Source: Euborellia annulipes (lineage: Eukaryota; Arthropoda; Insecta; Dermaptera; Anisolabididae). Taken from it: a stretch of 64,000 bases of DNA. The notes below the pieces were generated by a model, which was not told where the DNA came from, ran no database searches, and saw nothing but the letters and a program-made list of their open reading frames with translations. The position numbers and the translations under genes are program-made. The stretch is taken from contig JAKCPI010026477.1 of the NCBI GenBank assembly GCA_023213315.1, forward strand, positions 1 to 64,000. The letters run 5' to 3'. Shown here piece after piece: positions 9,510 to 20,900 of this stretch (positions are counted from its first letter, which is position 1; each line of letters opens with the position of its first letter).

Positions 9510-11174
9510 TTAAGCAAGAACATTGGTTTTAGTTTCAAGTTGTTGACGCAATCTTTTTTTGTCGATTTTTCCAAAGGCTGTGTATGGGAATTGCTCGATA
9601 AATTCCACGCGATCTGGAATTTTGTAGGTCGCAAGTCCATAGTCTTTAAGGTGTTGGCGTACTGACATCGCAAGACGAATTGGACTTGGATCATCGTTTT
9701 GAGATTGCCATGCAACAAAGGCACAGCTTTTTTCACCCATAACCTCATCAGGCATAGCAACCAGTGCTGCTAGGCAAATTTGAGGATGGGTTAGTAGAGC
9801 TTGTTCAACTTCTTCGGTCGCAATCTTTTCCCCAGCACGATTAATTTGTTCTTTTGAACGCCCTTCGACAACAATGCAGCCATCTTCACGAATACGGACT
9901 AAATCACCAGTACGATAGAAACTGTCGGGAGTAAAAGAGCGCTCATTGTGCTCTGGTGCTTGGTAATAACCGCGAATGGTATATGGACCCCGTGTAAGCA
10001 AATGCCCCACTTGCCCAGCTTCTACTGGTTGATCGTTATCATCTAGCACTAAAATTTCATCATCTTCTGAAATTTTTAAGCCTTGGGTATGGATAATCTG
10101 CTCTTTGGTCATATCAAAACGGGTGTAGTTCACCAGCCCTTCAGCCATTCCAAAGACTTGTTGCAGATTGACCTTAAACTCATCAATTAAACGTGAGGCA
10201 ACTGCATCAGGTAATCGCGCCCCACCCACTTGTAAGCAACGCAATGTCGATAATATTGGGTCTTGATCTTTTGCAGATTTATCCATCCAAGGTCGAACTA
10301 ATGCAGGAACTAGGCAGGCATCGGTAATTCCATGTTTTTTTATTAATGGAAATGCCGTGTCAGGACTTGGATCGGTTCCTAAAACGACCGCTCCACCTGC
10401 ATAAAAAATACCTAAAGAACCAGCTGAGCTCATTGAAAAGTTATGCGCCGCAGGTAAAACCATGAGTAAGCGTGATGACTGGTCCAGACAACAGATTTTT
10501 GCGCTCTCACGAACACTGTAGAGGTAGTCGTCATGGGTACGTGGAATAAGCTTAGGAACCCCAGTACTTCCACCAGAAAGCTGTAAAAAAGCAACTTGAT
10601 CTGCCGTAGTCGGCGAGATCGCCTCATCCAAAATTTTTGTTTCTTTTAATAGGTCTTGAATGGCAGCAAAGTTACCAGCATTTCCAAGTACAAATACATG
10701 TTGTAAGCAAGAAGCTGTTTGCTGAAGCTTTTTGGCAAGTTCTCTGTAGTCAAATTTTTGTGCACCAAAATCAGTACAGAAATAAGCTTTTGCTTGAGTC
10801 TGTTTGAAAAAACTACTGAGTTCTGCATAACGATGTGCAGGCAAAGACATTACTGGTAGTGCACCAAGCCGAATAAGTGCAAAAAATAAAACATAAAACT
10901 GATAGTGGTTCGGCATTTGTACAACTGCTTTGTCACCCGCACGTAAGCCGTGTTGATATAAATGGCTTGTACAGCAATCGACTAAATAATCAAACTCAGA
11001 GTAAGTAACGGCTTTTTCACCATCATAGATTGCAATATTTTTCGGGTACTTTTGAGCACTTTCTCGCAAGAAGTCACTCAAGTTTTGCCCAATCCAATAA
11101 CCTTTTTTACGGTAAATCTCAGCAAATTCTGCTGGATATGGCACGGCACCGTCTAGATAAACTTGTGTTGTCAT
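9510..11174 (-). CDS. entE: 2,3-dihydroxybenzoate-AMP ligase (EntE/DhbE)
   Basis: Stand-alone adenylation enzyme of 554 residues that activates 2,3-dihydroxybenzoate with ATP and loads it on the carrier domain of EntB. Signature motifs appear in order: LQLSGGSTGVPKLIPRTH (A3), QVFGMAEGLVNYTR (A5), YRTGDLV (A7), GRSKEQINRAGEKIATEEVE (A8) and the A10 lysine in PYTAFGKIDKKRLR. The PHNFSMSSAGSLG region (LPAAHNFSMSSAG) matches aryl-acid ligases and not amino-acid adenylation domains. Its start overlaps the entC stop by four bases (ATGA), so the two are translationally coupled. The frame is intact. Confidence 0.95.
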   Translation of the reverse strand: MTTQVYLDGAVPYPAEFAEIYRKKGYWIGQNLSDFLRESAQKYPKNIAIYDGEKAVTYSEFDYLVDCCTSHLYQHGLRAGDKAVVQMPNHYQFYVLFFALIRLGALPVMSLPAHRYAELSSFFKQTQAKAYFCTDFGAQKFDYRELAKKLQQTASCLQHVFVLGNAGNFAAIQDLLKETKILDEAISPTTADQVAFLQLSGGSTGVPKLIPRTHDDYLYSVRESAKICCLDQSSRLLMVLPAAHNFSMSSAGSLGIFYAGGAVVLGTDPSPDTAFPLIKKHGITDACLVPALVRPWMDKSAKDQDPILSTLRCLQVGGARLPDAVASRLIDEFKVNLQQVFGMAEGLVNYTRFDMTKEQIIHTQGLKISEDDEILVLDDNDQPVEAGQVGHLLTRGPYTIRGYYQAPEHNERSFTPDSFYRTGDLVRIREDGCIVVEGRSKEQINRAGEKIATEEVEQALLTHPQICLAALVAMPDEVMGEKSCAFVAWQSQNDDPSPIRLAMSVRQHLKDYGLATYKIPDRVEFIEQFPYTAFGKIDKKRLRQQLETKTNVLA

Positions 11175-12410
11175 ATGTTTGGTCCCTGAATTGGCAATTG
11201 ATTGGGTGAAATGTGGAATCCGTCCAGCACAGTACGGAATTTTGCGGCAGTTTCAGCATGTTCAGCTTGCGGACGAGAAGCTTCCACAATGCCTGCACCG
11301 GCAAATAAACGCGCAATATTTTGATAAATTCGTGCACAGCGAACGGTCACCGACCATTCACCATTACCTTGTTCATCTGCCCAGCCCATCGTTCCTGCAA
11401 AGAGTTCACGATTAAATGGTTCAAGTTGCTGAATTAAATCTTTGGCTACTGAGCTCGGTTCGCCACAAATTGCAGGCGTTGGATGTAAGCGTTCAATGAG
11501 ATCAAATACATGAGTATCGGCTTGTTTTAACTCACCAGTAATATGTGAAGCCAAGTGCCAAAGACGTTTGGTACGAATAAGAGAAGGTTGCTTAGGAACA
11601 TGTAATTGCTTACAAAAAGGTGTGAGTTCATCTGCAATCATTTCAATCACAAGAGCATGCTCATGTTGATCTTTTTGTGAGGCAAGTAAAGCTCTGGCGT
11701 TATTTTGATCTAGAGTTGGATCGTCATCACGAGCCAATGTACCCGCAACCGGTTTACTCCAAATTTTTGTATTTTGCTTTGCAATTAGTAGTTCTGGACT
11801 TGCACCAACAAACCATCCCTCACTTTGAGGGTGCCTTGCGACTGCATAGTTATAGCCTTCGGGATTATGCTTCGCTAAATTATAAAATAAGTCTGAGACT
11901 GGAATATTTTGTTCATATTCAAGTTGTAAAATGCGTGCTAGAACAGCTTTATCCAGTTTCTTTGCCTGCATTTGCTGAACTAGATATTCAACTTGCTGCT
12001 GGTAATGTTCACCTAACGGGAAATAATCAGCCTTATTTAATCTTAAAGAATTAAGATCTATATCAGATTGTGCGTAGAGTACCTTCTGACATATTTTTGC
12101 ATTTTGCATGAGCATTAAATTGACATCTGCTGCCGAGCAAAACGGCAGTCCGCCCATAATTTTGACGTCTTTATAACCGTCGTTAATTGCTTGCTGTAAT
12201 TGAATTCGAGCTTCTTGTAGCCAGTCTTTTTAAAAGGCTATTTTTAGCGACCTGAATGTCTTGTAATTTCTGATGACTATTGATGGTGTATTCTGGTGTG
12301 GTAAAAATAAAACCCGCCTCATGTCCACACTTTAGAACCTCTTGAGCAAGTGCAACGTGGCTTTCAGTAAAATTTTCTCGTTGGATAAAATACGGATGTT
12401 GTGCCGACAT
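11171..12410 (-). CDS. entC: Isochorismate synthase (EntC/DhbC), one frameshift
   Basis: Converts chorismate to isochorismate, the entry step of the dihydroxybenzoate branch. The C-terminal two thirds carry the chorismate-binding signature: SKPVAGTLARDDDP, HLASHITGEL, LHPTPAICGEPSSVAKDL and FAGAGIVEASRPQAEHAET. The N-terminal part (from MSAQHPYFIQREN, start with GGAG seven bases upstream) is in another frame. The break is at 12227-12231, a T run (A on the coding strand) one base too long; corrected, it reads KDWLQEARIQLQQAINDGYK into the rest. About 413 residues, close to the family norm. It lies 44 bases after entA and overlaps entE by four bases. Confidence 0.9.
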
Positions 12411-12454
12411 CTCGTGACTCCTTATACCGTTATTTTGTTGTAATGAATGAGTGT

Positions 12455-13225
12455 TTAAACGCCTAAAGTGGCTCCCCCATCAACCACAATTTCTTGCATG
12501 GTAATTTGTGCTGCCTGATCGGAAAGTAAAAAGCTGACTGTATTTGCAATGTCTTCAGGCTGGGCTAATTTTCTTAAAGGAATACCTGTTCGGTATTGGC
12601 TTAAATCGCCATCAATTACCGCTGGCGGCGGTGTATTGTCCGTCCACAACTGCTGCTGCATTTGGGTTAAAGTTGAGCCCGGTGAAACAATGTTGAGCCG
12701 TACCTGATGAGGTGCGATTTCAAGTGCAAGATTACGGCAGTAATGGCTCAGCGCAGCTTTACTAGTTGCATACATGCCCAGTTGTATACGTGGCATACGT
12801 GAACTATTTGAGCTAATCGTGACAATACTTCCCTGTTTTTTCTCACAAAAATGTTTAGCAAGTTGTTGGCTAATCGCAATAGGTGCCATGACATTTACCG
12901 CAAAAAGTGTTTCCCAATCTTCTGTTTTTGCTTCAAGCATAGAACGTATAATCAAGACACCTGCTGCGTTCACTAAACCTGTAATGTTGTGCTTTTCTAA
13001 AAGATCGGCAATAAGCTTTTGAGTAGCTTGTTGCTGTGTAATGTCCTGTGAAATGCCTTGCCAACGTAAACATTCATCTGATGTCAGATTTTTGCTGATT
13101 TCCCATTGTTCTGGGTTTTCCTGCCGGTCAATACCGATCACTTGATACCCTTGTTGCAATAATTGCTTTGCAATAGCAGCTCCGATACCTCTTGCAGCGC
13201 CTGTGACTACGATGGTAGAGCTCAT
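12455..13225 (-). CDS. entA: 2,3-dihydro-2,3-dihydroxybenzoate dehydrogenase (EntA)
   Basis: NAD-dependent short-chain dehydrogenase of 256 residues that makes 2,3-dihydroxybenzoate. It has the nucleotide-binding TGAARGIGAAIA at the N-terminus, NAAGVL, a catalytic Ser in TISSNSSRMP and YATSKAALSHYC (Tyr-x-x-x-Lys). The open frame extends upstream to 13294, but GGGAG eight bases before the ATG at 13225 and the family N-terminus (MSSTIVVTGAARG) fix the start there. First gene of the minus-strand operon; a Fur box lies 50 bases upstream. Confidence 0.93.
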   Translation of the reverse strand: MSSTIVVTGAARGIGAAIAKQLLQQGYQVIGIDRQENPEQWEISKNLTSDECLRWQGISQDITQQQATQKLIADLLEKHNITGLVNAAGVLIIRSMLEAKTEDWETLFAVNVMAPIAISQQLAKHFCEKKQGSIVTISSNSSRMPRIQLGMYATSKAALSHYCRNLALEIAPHQVRLNIVSPGSTLTQMQQQLWTDNTPPPAVIDGDLSQYRTGIPLRKLAQPEDIANTVSFLLSDQAAQITMQEIVVDGGATLGV

Positions 13226-13274
13226 GTTTAACTCCCGTCTGATTTGTTCACTAAATTGCACAATATAATTGCAA

Positions 13275-13293
13275 ATAATTATCATTATTATCA
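13275..13293 (-). promoter_or_regulatory. Fur box upstream of entA operon
   Basis: On the minus strand GATAATAATGATAATTATT matches 15 of 19 positions of the Fur consensus. It lies 50 bases before the entA start codon. Confidence 0.75.
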
Positions 13294-13411
13294 AGGGCGA
13301 TAAATATCAAACATCAGATTACAATCTAAATTAAGTTATTTATTAACCATAATTTCAAAGTAAGCTATTGTTTTTAATTAATATTAATAAAAATCATCTT
13401 TTTTTATTGAT

Positions 13412-13430
13412 TATAATGATAATTGTTTTC
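13412..13430 (+). promoter_or_regulatory. Fur box 1 upstream of the esterase-NRPS operon
   Basis: TATAATGATAATTGTTTTC matches 15 of 19 Fur consensus positions, with a strong left half. Confidence 0.65.
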
Positions 13431-13434
13431 ATTT

Positions 13435-13453
13435 ACTAATGAGAATCATTCTG
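13435..13453 (+). promoter_or_regulatory. Fur box 2 upstream of the esterase-NRPS operon
   Basis: ACTAATGAGAATCATTCTG matches 14 of 19 positions and includes GAGAATCATT, a common core of natural Fur sites. It is 28 bases before the esterase start and nearly abuts box 1, so two Fur dimers could bind side by side. Confidence 0.65.
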
Positions 13454-13480
13454 ATAATTTGACCGCGCTTTCTTGTCGAT

Positions 13481-14694
13481 ATGGATTCAATCATGAAGCC
13501 ATTTTCTATGCCCTTACACCCCTTGTTTCAACAATCAAATGTTGGATGTGAAACTTGGTGGAATACCGTTAAAAAATTAGGTAATCCCCTTGTTAGTGTG
13601 CAAACAAAAAATAAAACTTCTTGCACTTTTGTTTGGCGCAAACCCCAGCACGAAGAGTGTTGCTTCGTTTATATCGATGTCTATTCACAAAGCCCATCTA
13701 TCTATCAAAAGTGGAATCGTTTTAGCCATATAGCTGGGACAGATGTGTACTTTTTTGAAATAGAGCTCCCTGTGGCGTGGAACGGTAGTTATGTTGTAGT
13801 TACAGCTAGTGAGGAAGCACCACAAACAAATTGTGCGGCAACGCGACGATCATGGTGGCAAACCCAGCTTAAACAAAATGCTCAGATTGACTCATTAAGT
13901 CATCAGCAGTTTTATAGCGGACACTTGGCTCGTTACATTAATCAAGTTCAACTCGAAAAGACAAAACAATTACTCGCCACTCCTTGCTCTATTACAAAGA
14001 CTTTTCAGTGGTCAAGTGTGTTATGTGAACAAGACTATTTAGTTGATATTTTTATTAGCGGTCAGGTAGTTCCAAAGCCATTACCACTCGTTATTTTTCT
14101 TGATGGGCAAGTCTGGAGTCGAGAGCTTTCAATTCTTTCCGAAATTCGAGATTTAACCAATTTAAAAAACTCCGTCCAGCTGCATACGTATTTATCCATA
14201 GTTTAAACAGCCAACAACGTATAAAAGATTATGGTTGCCATGATGGATTTAGTCTGGCGCTTGTAAATGAATTATTAGAAATTCTTTTAGAACAATATTC
14301 ATTTATTTCAACAATAAACATCACTTTATGCGGTCAAAGTTTAGGTGGTTTATGTGCTTTGCATAGTGCATTACTTTTCCCAAAAGTTTTTACATCGCTA
14401 GTTTTGCAGTCTGGCTCTTATTGGTGGTCAGATTTTTCTAACAGCGCTTTGGGACGAAACCATGCAGGTAACCTTTTAGAACTACTCAATTTATCTCATC
14501 CATTACCAAAAACAACTCAAATTTATATCAGTGCAGGCACGTATGAAACCGATATGCGGGACGATGCCCACCAGCTTTATCAACAATTGCAATCATTCAA
14601 TCAAGTGAGTTTTCAAACTTTTTCAGGCGGCCACGATGCGGTGAACTGGCGTGCAGACTTGCTTAAGGCATTGCAAAAAATTCTTTCACTATAA
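13481..14694 (+). CDS. fes: Fes/IroD-type ferric catecholate esterase, one frameshift
   Basis: Cytoplasmic hydrolase that would open the ferric siderophore to free iron. The N-terminal beta-domain (WNRFSHIAGTDVYFFEIELP) and the linker match enterochelin esterase; the catalytic half has GQSLGGLCALHSALLFP with the nucleophile Ser, an acidic-residue region around SAGTYETDMRDDA, and SGGHDAVNWR near the end with the catalytic His. The frame breaks at 14165-14170 (six A where seven restore KKLRPAAYVFIHSLNSQQR). About 404 residues. No strong ribosome site is seen, and a second ATG lies at 13493. First gene of the operon with mbtH, the NRPS and the exporter. Confidence 0.87.
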
Positions 14695-14723
14695 CCATTT
14701 GTTTCATCAAGGATAACAATATC

Positions 14724-14938
14724 ATGAGCAACTTACAGGAAAACTATATTAATCCTTTCGATAATGAAAGTTTGTCTTTTCAGGTTTTAAAAATCAGCAA
14801 GGTGAATTCAGTTTATGGCCAGCCCAACATCAGGTGCCATCAGGTTGGGACGTTCAACATGGTCCAGATACACGGGCTTCGTGTATTGCGTATGTAGAAA
14901 AGCATTGGGTTGCGATTAACCCCTTTCAGCAAGCGTAA
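14724..14938 (+). CDS. MbtH-like protein, one frameshift
   Basis: Small chaperone of NRPS adenylation domains, about 71 residues. It begins MSNLQENYINPFDNE, and after a break near 14780 (four T where five are needed) continues QQGEFSLWPAQHQVPSGWDV and ends YVEKHWVAINPFQQA. The conserved NPFD start, SLWP, PxGW and the C-terminal Trp are all present. AAGGA lies ahead of the ATG. It sits 12 bases before the NRPS, the usual arrangement, and implies that at least one adenylation domain depends on it. Too short once broken to appear as an open frame. Confidence 0.88.
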
Positions 14939-14950
14939 AGGAGTATTGTC

Positions 14951-17900
14951 ATGAATCAGGCATTAAATAATGAATTTACTTCCGATATTTCACAACCAGC
15001 TCGTTTTGAATTGGCATCTACTCAACTCGGTATTTTTCTTGCCGATCATTTAAGTTTTATTGAAGACTTATATACGATTGCACACTGCTTAGAATTACCA
15101 AAATCTATTGATATTTCAGTGTTTAAGCAAGCAATTCAAATGGGTTTAAATGAAGCTGACACTGTGATTGCTTCATATTCATCGGATCCGGCACAGCCCT
15201 TTATTGAACTTAATAAGCAAATGCAGATTCGAATCGAAGAATTTGATTTTTGCCATTTAACCCCTCAAAAAGCTCAGCAACGGTTATGGGATTGGATGCC
15301 ATCTGACCGCCAATGCGCTAAATCACTTAAAGCTGGTGAATCTCAACTGTTCCGTCAGGTGTTATTTACTACACACGACAAAGTGTATTGGTATCAACGT
15401 TATCATCACATCATGCTTGATGGTTTTAGCATGATTAACCTCACAAAACGAATTGTTGAGTTATATCAACAATTACAAGCTGGAAAAGACCTTAGTTCTT
15501 CACCTTTTATTGATATTAATGATGTCATCTTAGGAGCGTCAGGCTTATGAAAATAGCCATCAATTTAAAATAGACCAAGCTTTTTGGAAGGCTTACTGTG
15601 AAGACTTGCCTAGTCCTATTAGTTTAAGTACACACCATCTTAGCCTCGAAAACAACAGCCCAATTTGTTAAGCACCAGCTGCGTTTTTCTACAGGAATTT
15701 TAGAGCAAATTCAGGCTTTAGCAGCACAATTAAAATTAGCTTTGAATGACATGATGATGTCATTGTCATTACATTATATTTACAAAATGACAGATAAAGC
15801 CGAGTTGGTTAACGGTATTCCATTTATGCGCCGTTTAGGCTCAAAAGCAATTCGCTCAACATTACCGACCGTAAAATGTATTGCCTGTGAAGTTTAATGT
15901 GGCTGAAAAAGACAGTTGGGTGAGCTTGGCTCAACATATTCAAAAACAATTACGACAAATTCGACCACATCAAAAATACGATGCTGAACAGATTTTAAGA
16001 GATTTAAATAGCATTGATATTCATGAACGGATGTATGGTCCTATTTTAAATTATAAAGCTTTTGATCAAGACTTGGTGTTAGATGGTGAAAAGGTCAAAA
16101 CACATCATATCTCAACAGGACCAATTGATGATTTTGAGTTTTCTTTTATCGTTCAAGATCATGAACTCATTATCGAATTACGTGCAGATGCGCAGCGTTA
16201 TACTCAAGATGAGTTACTCATGCATGGTCAGCGTATAACGCTGCTATTAGAGCAGACTTTATTACAACCAGAGCATCCATGTAGCAGTTTTAATATTACT
16301 ACACCACAAGAAATGAGTAAGTTCTCACAAAAAGCGGTATAGGCCCTCGTGTTAACCATCCTGAACAATATAATAATGTTCTAGATATCTTCTATGAACA
16401 AGTTCAAAAATATCCTGAACGTATTGCAATTATTAGTGGTGAACGTCCGCATCTACAACAACTTAGTTTTTCTGAACTTGCAATTCAGGTGAACCAACTT
16501 ACCCGTTTTTTACAGGAAAATGGCGCAAAGAAACACACTGTAATTGCTGGTGCTATTCCCCGTTCTATCGATTCAGTGGTTGTGATGCTATCGGTGTTAA
16601 ATTCGGGTGCAAGCTTCTTACCACTCGATTTAGATTACCCAATCGATCGTATGCAAATGATGTGTGAAGATGCCAATCCATTGTTTGTTCTTACAACGCA
16701 GGCTCTTTCAACCCAATTGCCTCAAAATATTCAGCAAGTACATCTTGACCATATTGATGTTCAAAAGCAGATTCAACAACAAGAAACGAGTGATATTCCT
16801 ACCCAGAGTCGTAATTTCGATTTTCAGGATGTGGCTTATGTGATTTTTACATCAGGTAGTACCGGGCGTCCAAAAGGTGTTATGAACACACATAGTTCGC
16901 TACTCAACCTGATTTTATCGCATAAACCTACAATTTATTGGCCTGTACTTAATGCTGTAGAGCAGCGTTTTCCTGATCGTCCATTACGCGCAGCACATAC
17001 ACATTCTTTCTCTTTCGATTCATCTTGGTTGCAAGTTTTCTGGATGTTATGGGGCCAAGAGCTACATATTTTTGATGAAAACATGCGCCGTGATGCATTT
17101 GGCTTAGTTCAGGAAATTCAGCAACGACAAATCGATACACTCGATTTACCGCCTTCTTTTTGCGCTCAAATGATTACCAATGGCTTATTTGCAGATGGTA
17201 AGCATCATCCAAGTCTGATCTTGATTGGTGGTGAAGCTGCGCCTTTAGCTTTATGGCAACAGCTTAATGCTCAGCCAGAGCTTTTTGCACATAACTTATA
17301 TGGCCCAACAGAATATACGGTTGATACTTTCCGTGCAGAATTAAAGCACACATCACGTCCAGTCATTGGTAATCCAATTGGCAATACTCAGGCCTATGTG
17401 CTTGATCGACATTTACAGCGATGTGCCACTGGTGTGATTGGTGAGCTTTATATTTCTGGCTTTGGTATTGCCAACGGTTATTTAGGTCGTGCTGACTTAA
17501 GTGCTGCCCGCTTTGTTGCCAATCCATTTGAACATGGACAGCGCATGTACCGTACGGGTGATTTAGTGCGTTGGAATACGGCGGGCAAGCTTGAGTTTAT
17601 GGGGCGCTGCGATGACCAAATTAAAATTCGTGGTTATCGGGTTGAAATTGGTGAAGTAGAAAATGCGCTTTCCGTTTTACCTAATATTGAAAGTGTTGTC
17701 GTTATTGCAGAGCCAATTAATAACAGCCATCGTTTGCTCGGTTACTGTGTGGTCAAAGACATTGAACTCGATGAAAAAATAAGTGAGCAGTTAAGTCAGC
17801 AATATTTAAGTCAGTTACGTCAAAACCTACCTGAATATATGGTGCCTTCAGCCCTCACAGTCATGGCTGAATTTCCCCGAAATGTAAGTGGTAAGGTTGA

Positions 17901-20900
17901 TAAAAGGCCCTACCGCGTCCGAAGGTTCGCAGTCATAGTCGTATGGCAGAAACACCTGAACAGAAGCTTTTATGTCAGATTGTCGCATCTGTGCTGAAAC
18001 TAGATTCTATTGGGATTGATGACGACTTCTTTATGACAGGTGGTGATAGCATTTCTGCCATCATGGTGTGTACTCAACTACGGCAGCATGGTTACAGCTT
18101 AAGACCAAGTGATGTATTCCAATTCAAAACAGTTGCTGCTCTGGTACCCCTTCTGACACGTTTAGATGAGCAACAAACGGCCATTTCAAAACCGTTATTT
18201 TCAGCAGACCTAGAACAAAAGGTTCAAGAAAAATATGGCAAAAACAGCATAATTCTACCTTTACTTCCTTTGCAAAAAGGCATGCTGTTCTTATCTCAAG
18301 TAGCAAATCAATCGAACTATAATGCCTTTACTCGTCTTAGTTTAAATGGAGATATTGATCCGGTACGTTTACAGCAAGCGCTGATTGCCGTACTAAAACG
18401 TCACCCTCAATTAGGTGGACATTTTGATAGCGAGTTGGCTGAAGAACCTGTTTTTATCTATTCTTTACACCCTACTCAAGCTTGGCCAGTTCAGTTTTGT
18501 TCGGTCACTCCCGATTTGCTTGAGCAAACCATTCAAAAGGTATTACAACAACCGACTCACCTCGACCAACCCTATGGTCTGATTCGGGCAACTTTAATTC
18601 AACATGCTCCTGAACAATCAGAACTATTGATTATGGTGCATCACTTGCTAACTGATGGCTGGTCAACTCCACTGTTTTTACAAGACTTTATTAAAGCCTA
18701 TCAGCAAACTAACCAACAACTGCCTGTGCTTAAACATAGCTATGAAATGGTAATTAAAGCCTTATCTGGGCGTGATCATGAAACGTCAAAAGTAATATGG
18801 CAACGTGATTTAGCTGATTTTGCAGCCACTTATTTTATTTAATCAACCACAGCAAGCTGCACAGGAAACTTCATATCGTTTAAGTGCTGAGTTGGGTGCG
18901 AAACTTCAACATAAATTACGCCAACAAGGCATCACACTCAATGTCTTCATGCAAATGATCTGGGCAATGACTTTAAATATTTATGCTCATCCTGAAGACA
19001 TTGTATTTGGAACTCCTGTTTCTGGGCGTTCAGCACCTATCAATGGTTTAGAGCAACAAATCGGATTGTTTTTAAATACTATTCCGGTACGTGTACAGTT
19101 GAACATGCAGCAAACACTTTGGGAACAATTAGCTCAGTTACAGCAATTGCATGTTGAACATTTAGAACACGACGGTTTAGGACTGGGTGCAATTCAGCAA
19201 TTAATGGAGCAAGGTAATCTTTTCGATAGTTTGTTAGTCGTAGAAAATTACCCAGATAACCAATATTTGCAGCAAAAACTTGGCGATGCGGCTATTTCTA
19301 AGCTCACAAATCGCGGTTATAGCCATTATCCGCTTGCGTTGTTAGTCATCCCTGATCATCAAATTGAATTACTACTCGAGCAACGTGGTGTAATCGATCA
19401 GCCAGAACATTTCCTACAGCGAATGGTTCAATTTATTGAAATTGCATTAAATGAACCAGAAACGGCTTTAGGCCACTATCGCTTACAATTGGCTGAAGAG
19501 CGTGAATTAATCCAGAAAACGAATCAAACTCAGTATTATGTTCGCCCAACAACATTACAGCAATTACTCAGAGAGCAAGTTCGAATTACTCCTCGAACAA
19601 ACGGCGTTATGTGATGAAGCTCATCAGCTCAGTTTTAGTGAAGTACGTTTTCAAGTTTGTGCTTTAGCACAGCAATTGCAAATTGCAGGTGTACAGGCTG
19701 GAGATATTGTTGCCGTTGCCCTACCAAGGTCGGTCAAACTGAGTATCGCTATTTTAGCAGTGATTGAAGCAGGTGCAGCTTATTTACCTATTGATTTACA
19801 ACATCCGTCTGAACGTATCAAGTTTATGTTGCAAGATGCCAAATCTAAACTTGTGATTGGTGAACAAAAAGATCTGGCTGCTATTACCCATCCATCAATA
19901 GCCACCTTTGCTTTCGATCAATTGTTTGATGAAACAAAAGTTGATTTAAGCAGCTATAAAACGACAGTCATTACCCCACAGCATCCGGCATATTTAATCT
20001 ATACCTCAGGTACAACAGGTCAGCCGAAAGGTGTCATGGTTTCTCACCAAGCCATTGTGAACCGTATTTTATGGATGCAATCTGAGTATCCACTCTCAGC
20101 AGCCGATACGATTTTGCAAAAAACGCCATGTAATTTTGATGTTTCTGTATGGGAATTTTTCTGGTCATATTTAGTAGGTGCTCGATTGGTTATGGCACCT
20201 GTGGATGCACACCGTGACCCATTGGCATTATTAAATCTTATTCAAAAATATCAGGTAACCACATTACATTTTGTACCGTCAATGTTGGCTGTTTTTGAAA
20301 ATGCTGCTACTGAAATTCTGTCACTTGCTCAAAGACAAAGTTTGCCAATTCGCCGAGTGTTCTGTAGTGGTGAAGCTTTACCAACGGCTTTAGCAAAATC
20401 ATTTACCCAACACTTTAGTTGTGAGTTACATAATTTATATGGACCAACCGAAGCGGCTGTAGATGTGAGTTATATGGACGCAACACAAGTACTAAATCCT
20501 GAAAAAATAGCATTGCGATTGGTTATCCAGTTTGGAATACCCAACTTTATATTTTAGATCAATATTTACGTCCAGTACCTGTTGGAGTGGACGGTGAGCT
20601 TTATTTGGCAGGCCATCAACTCGCCATGGGTTATTTACATCGAGTAGATTTAACAGCAACTCGTTTTGTGGCAAACCCATTTGTCGCAGGTCAAAGAATG
20701 TATCGCACCGGAGATATTGCCCGTTGGAATGCGGATGGCAGTATTCAATATATAGGCCGTGCAGATGATCAGCTAAAAATACGGGGTCAACGGATTGAAC
20801 TGGGTGAAATTGAGCAACAGCTACGTTTAGCCAGTGGGTTAGATGATGTGATTGTCCACCCTATTTCTTCTGAACAAAATAAAGCTGATGTTCAGTTGGT

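Noticed and set aside
11677..12054. 125-codon plus-strand frame inside entC
   Set aside because: Antisense shadow of a well-supported gene, with no ribosome site or domain.
16340..17900. Module 1 as a glycine module of the bacillibactin type
   Set aside because: Acidic residues at two pocket positions and a serine, not threonine, second module do not fit DhbF.
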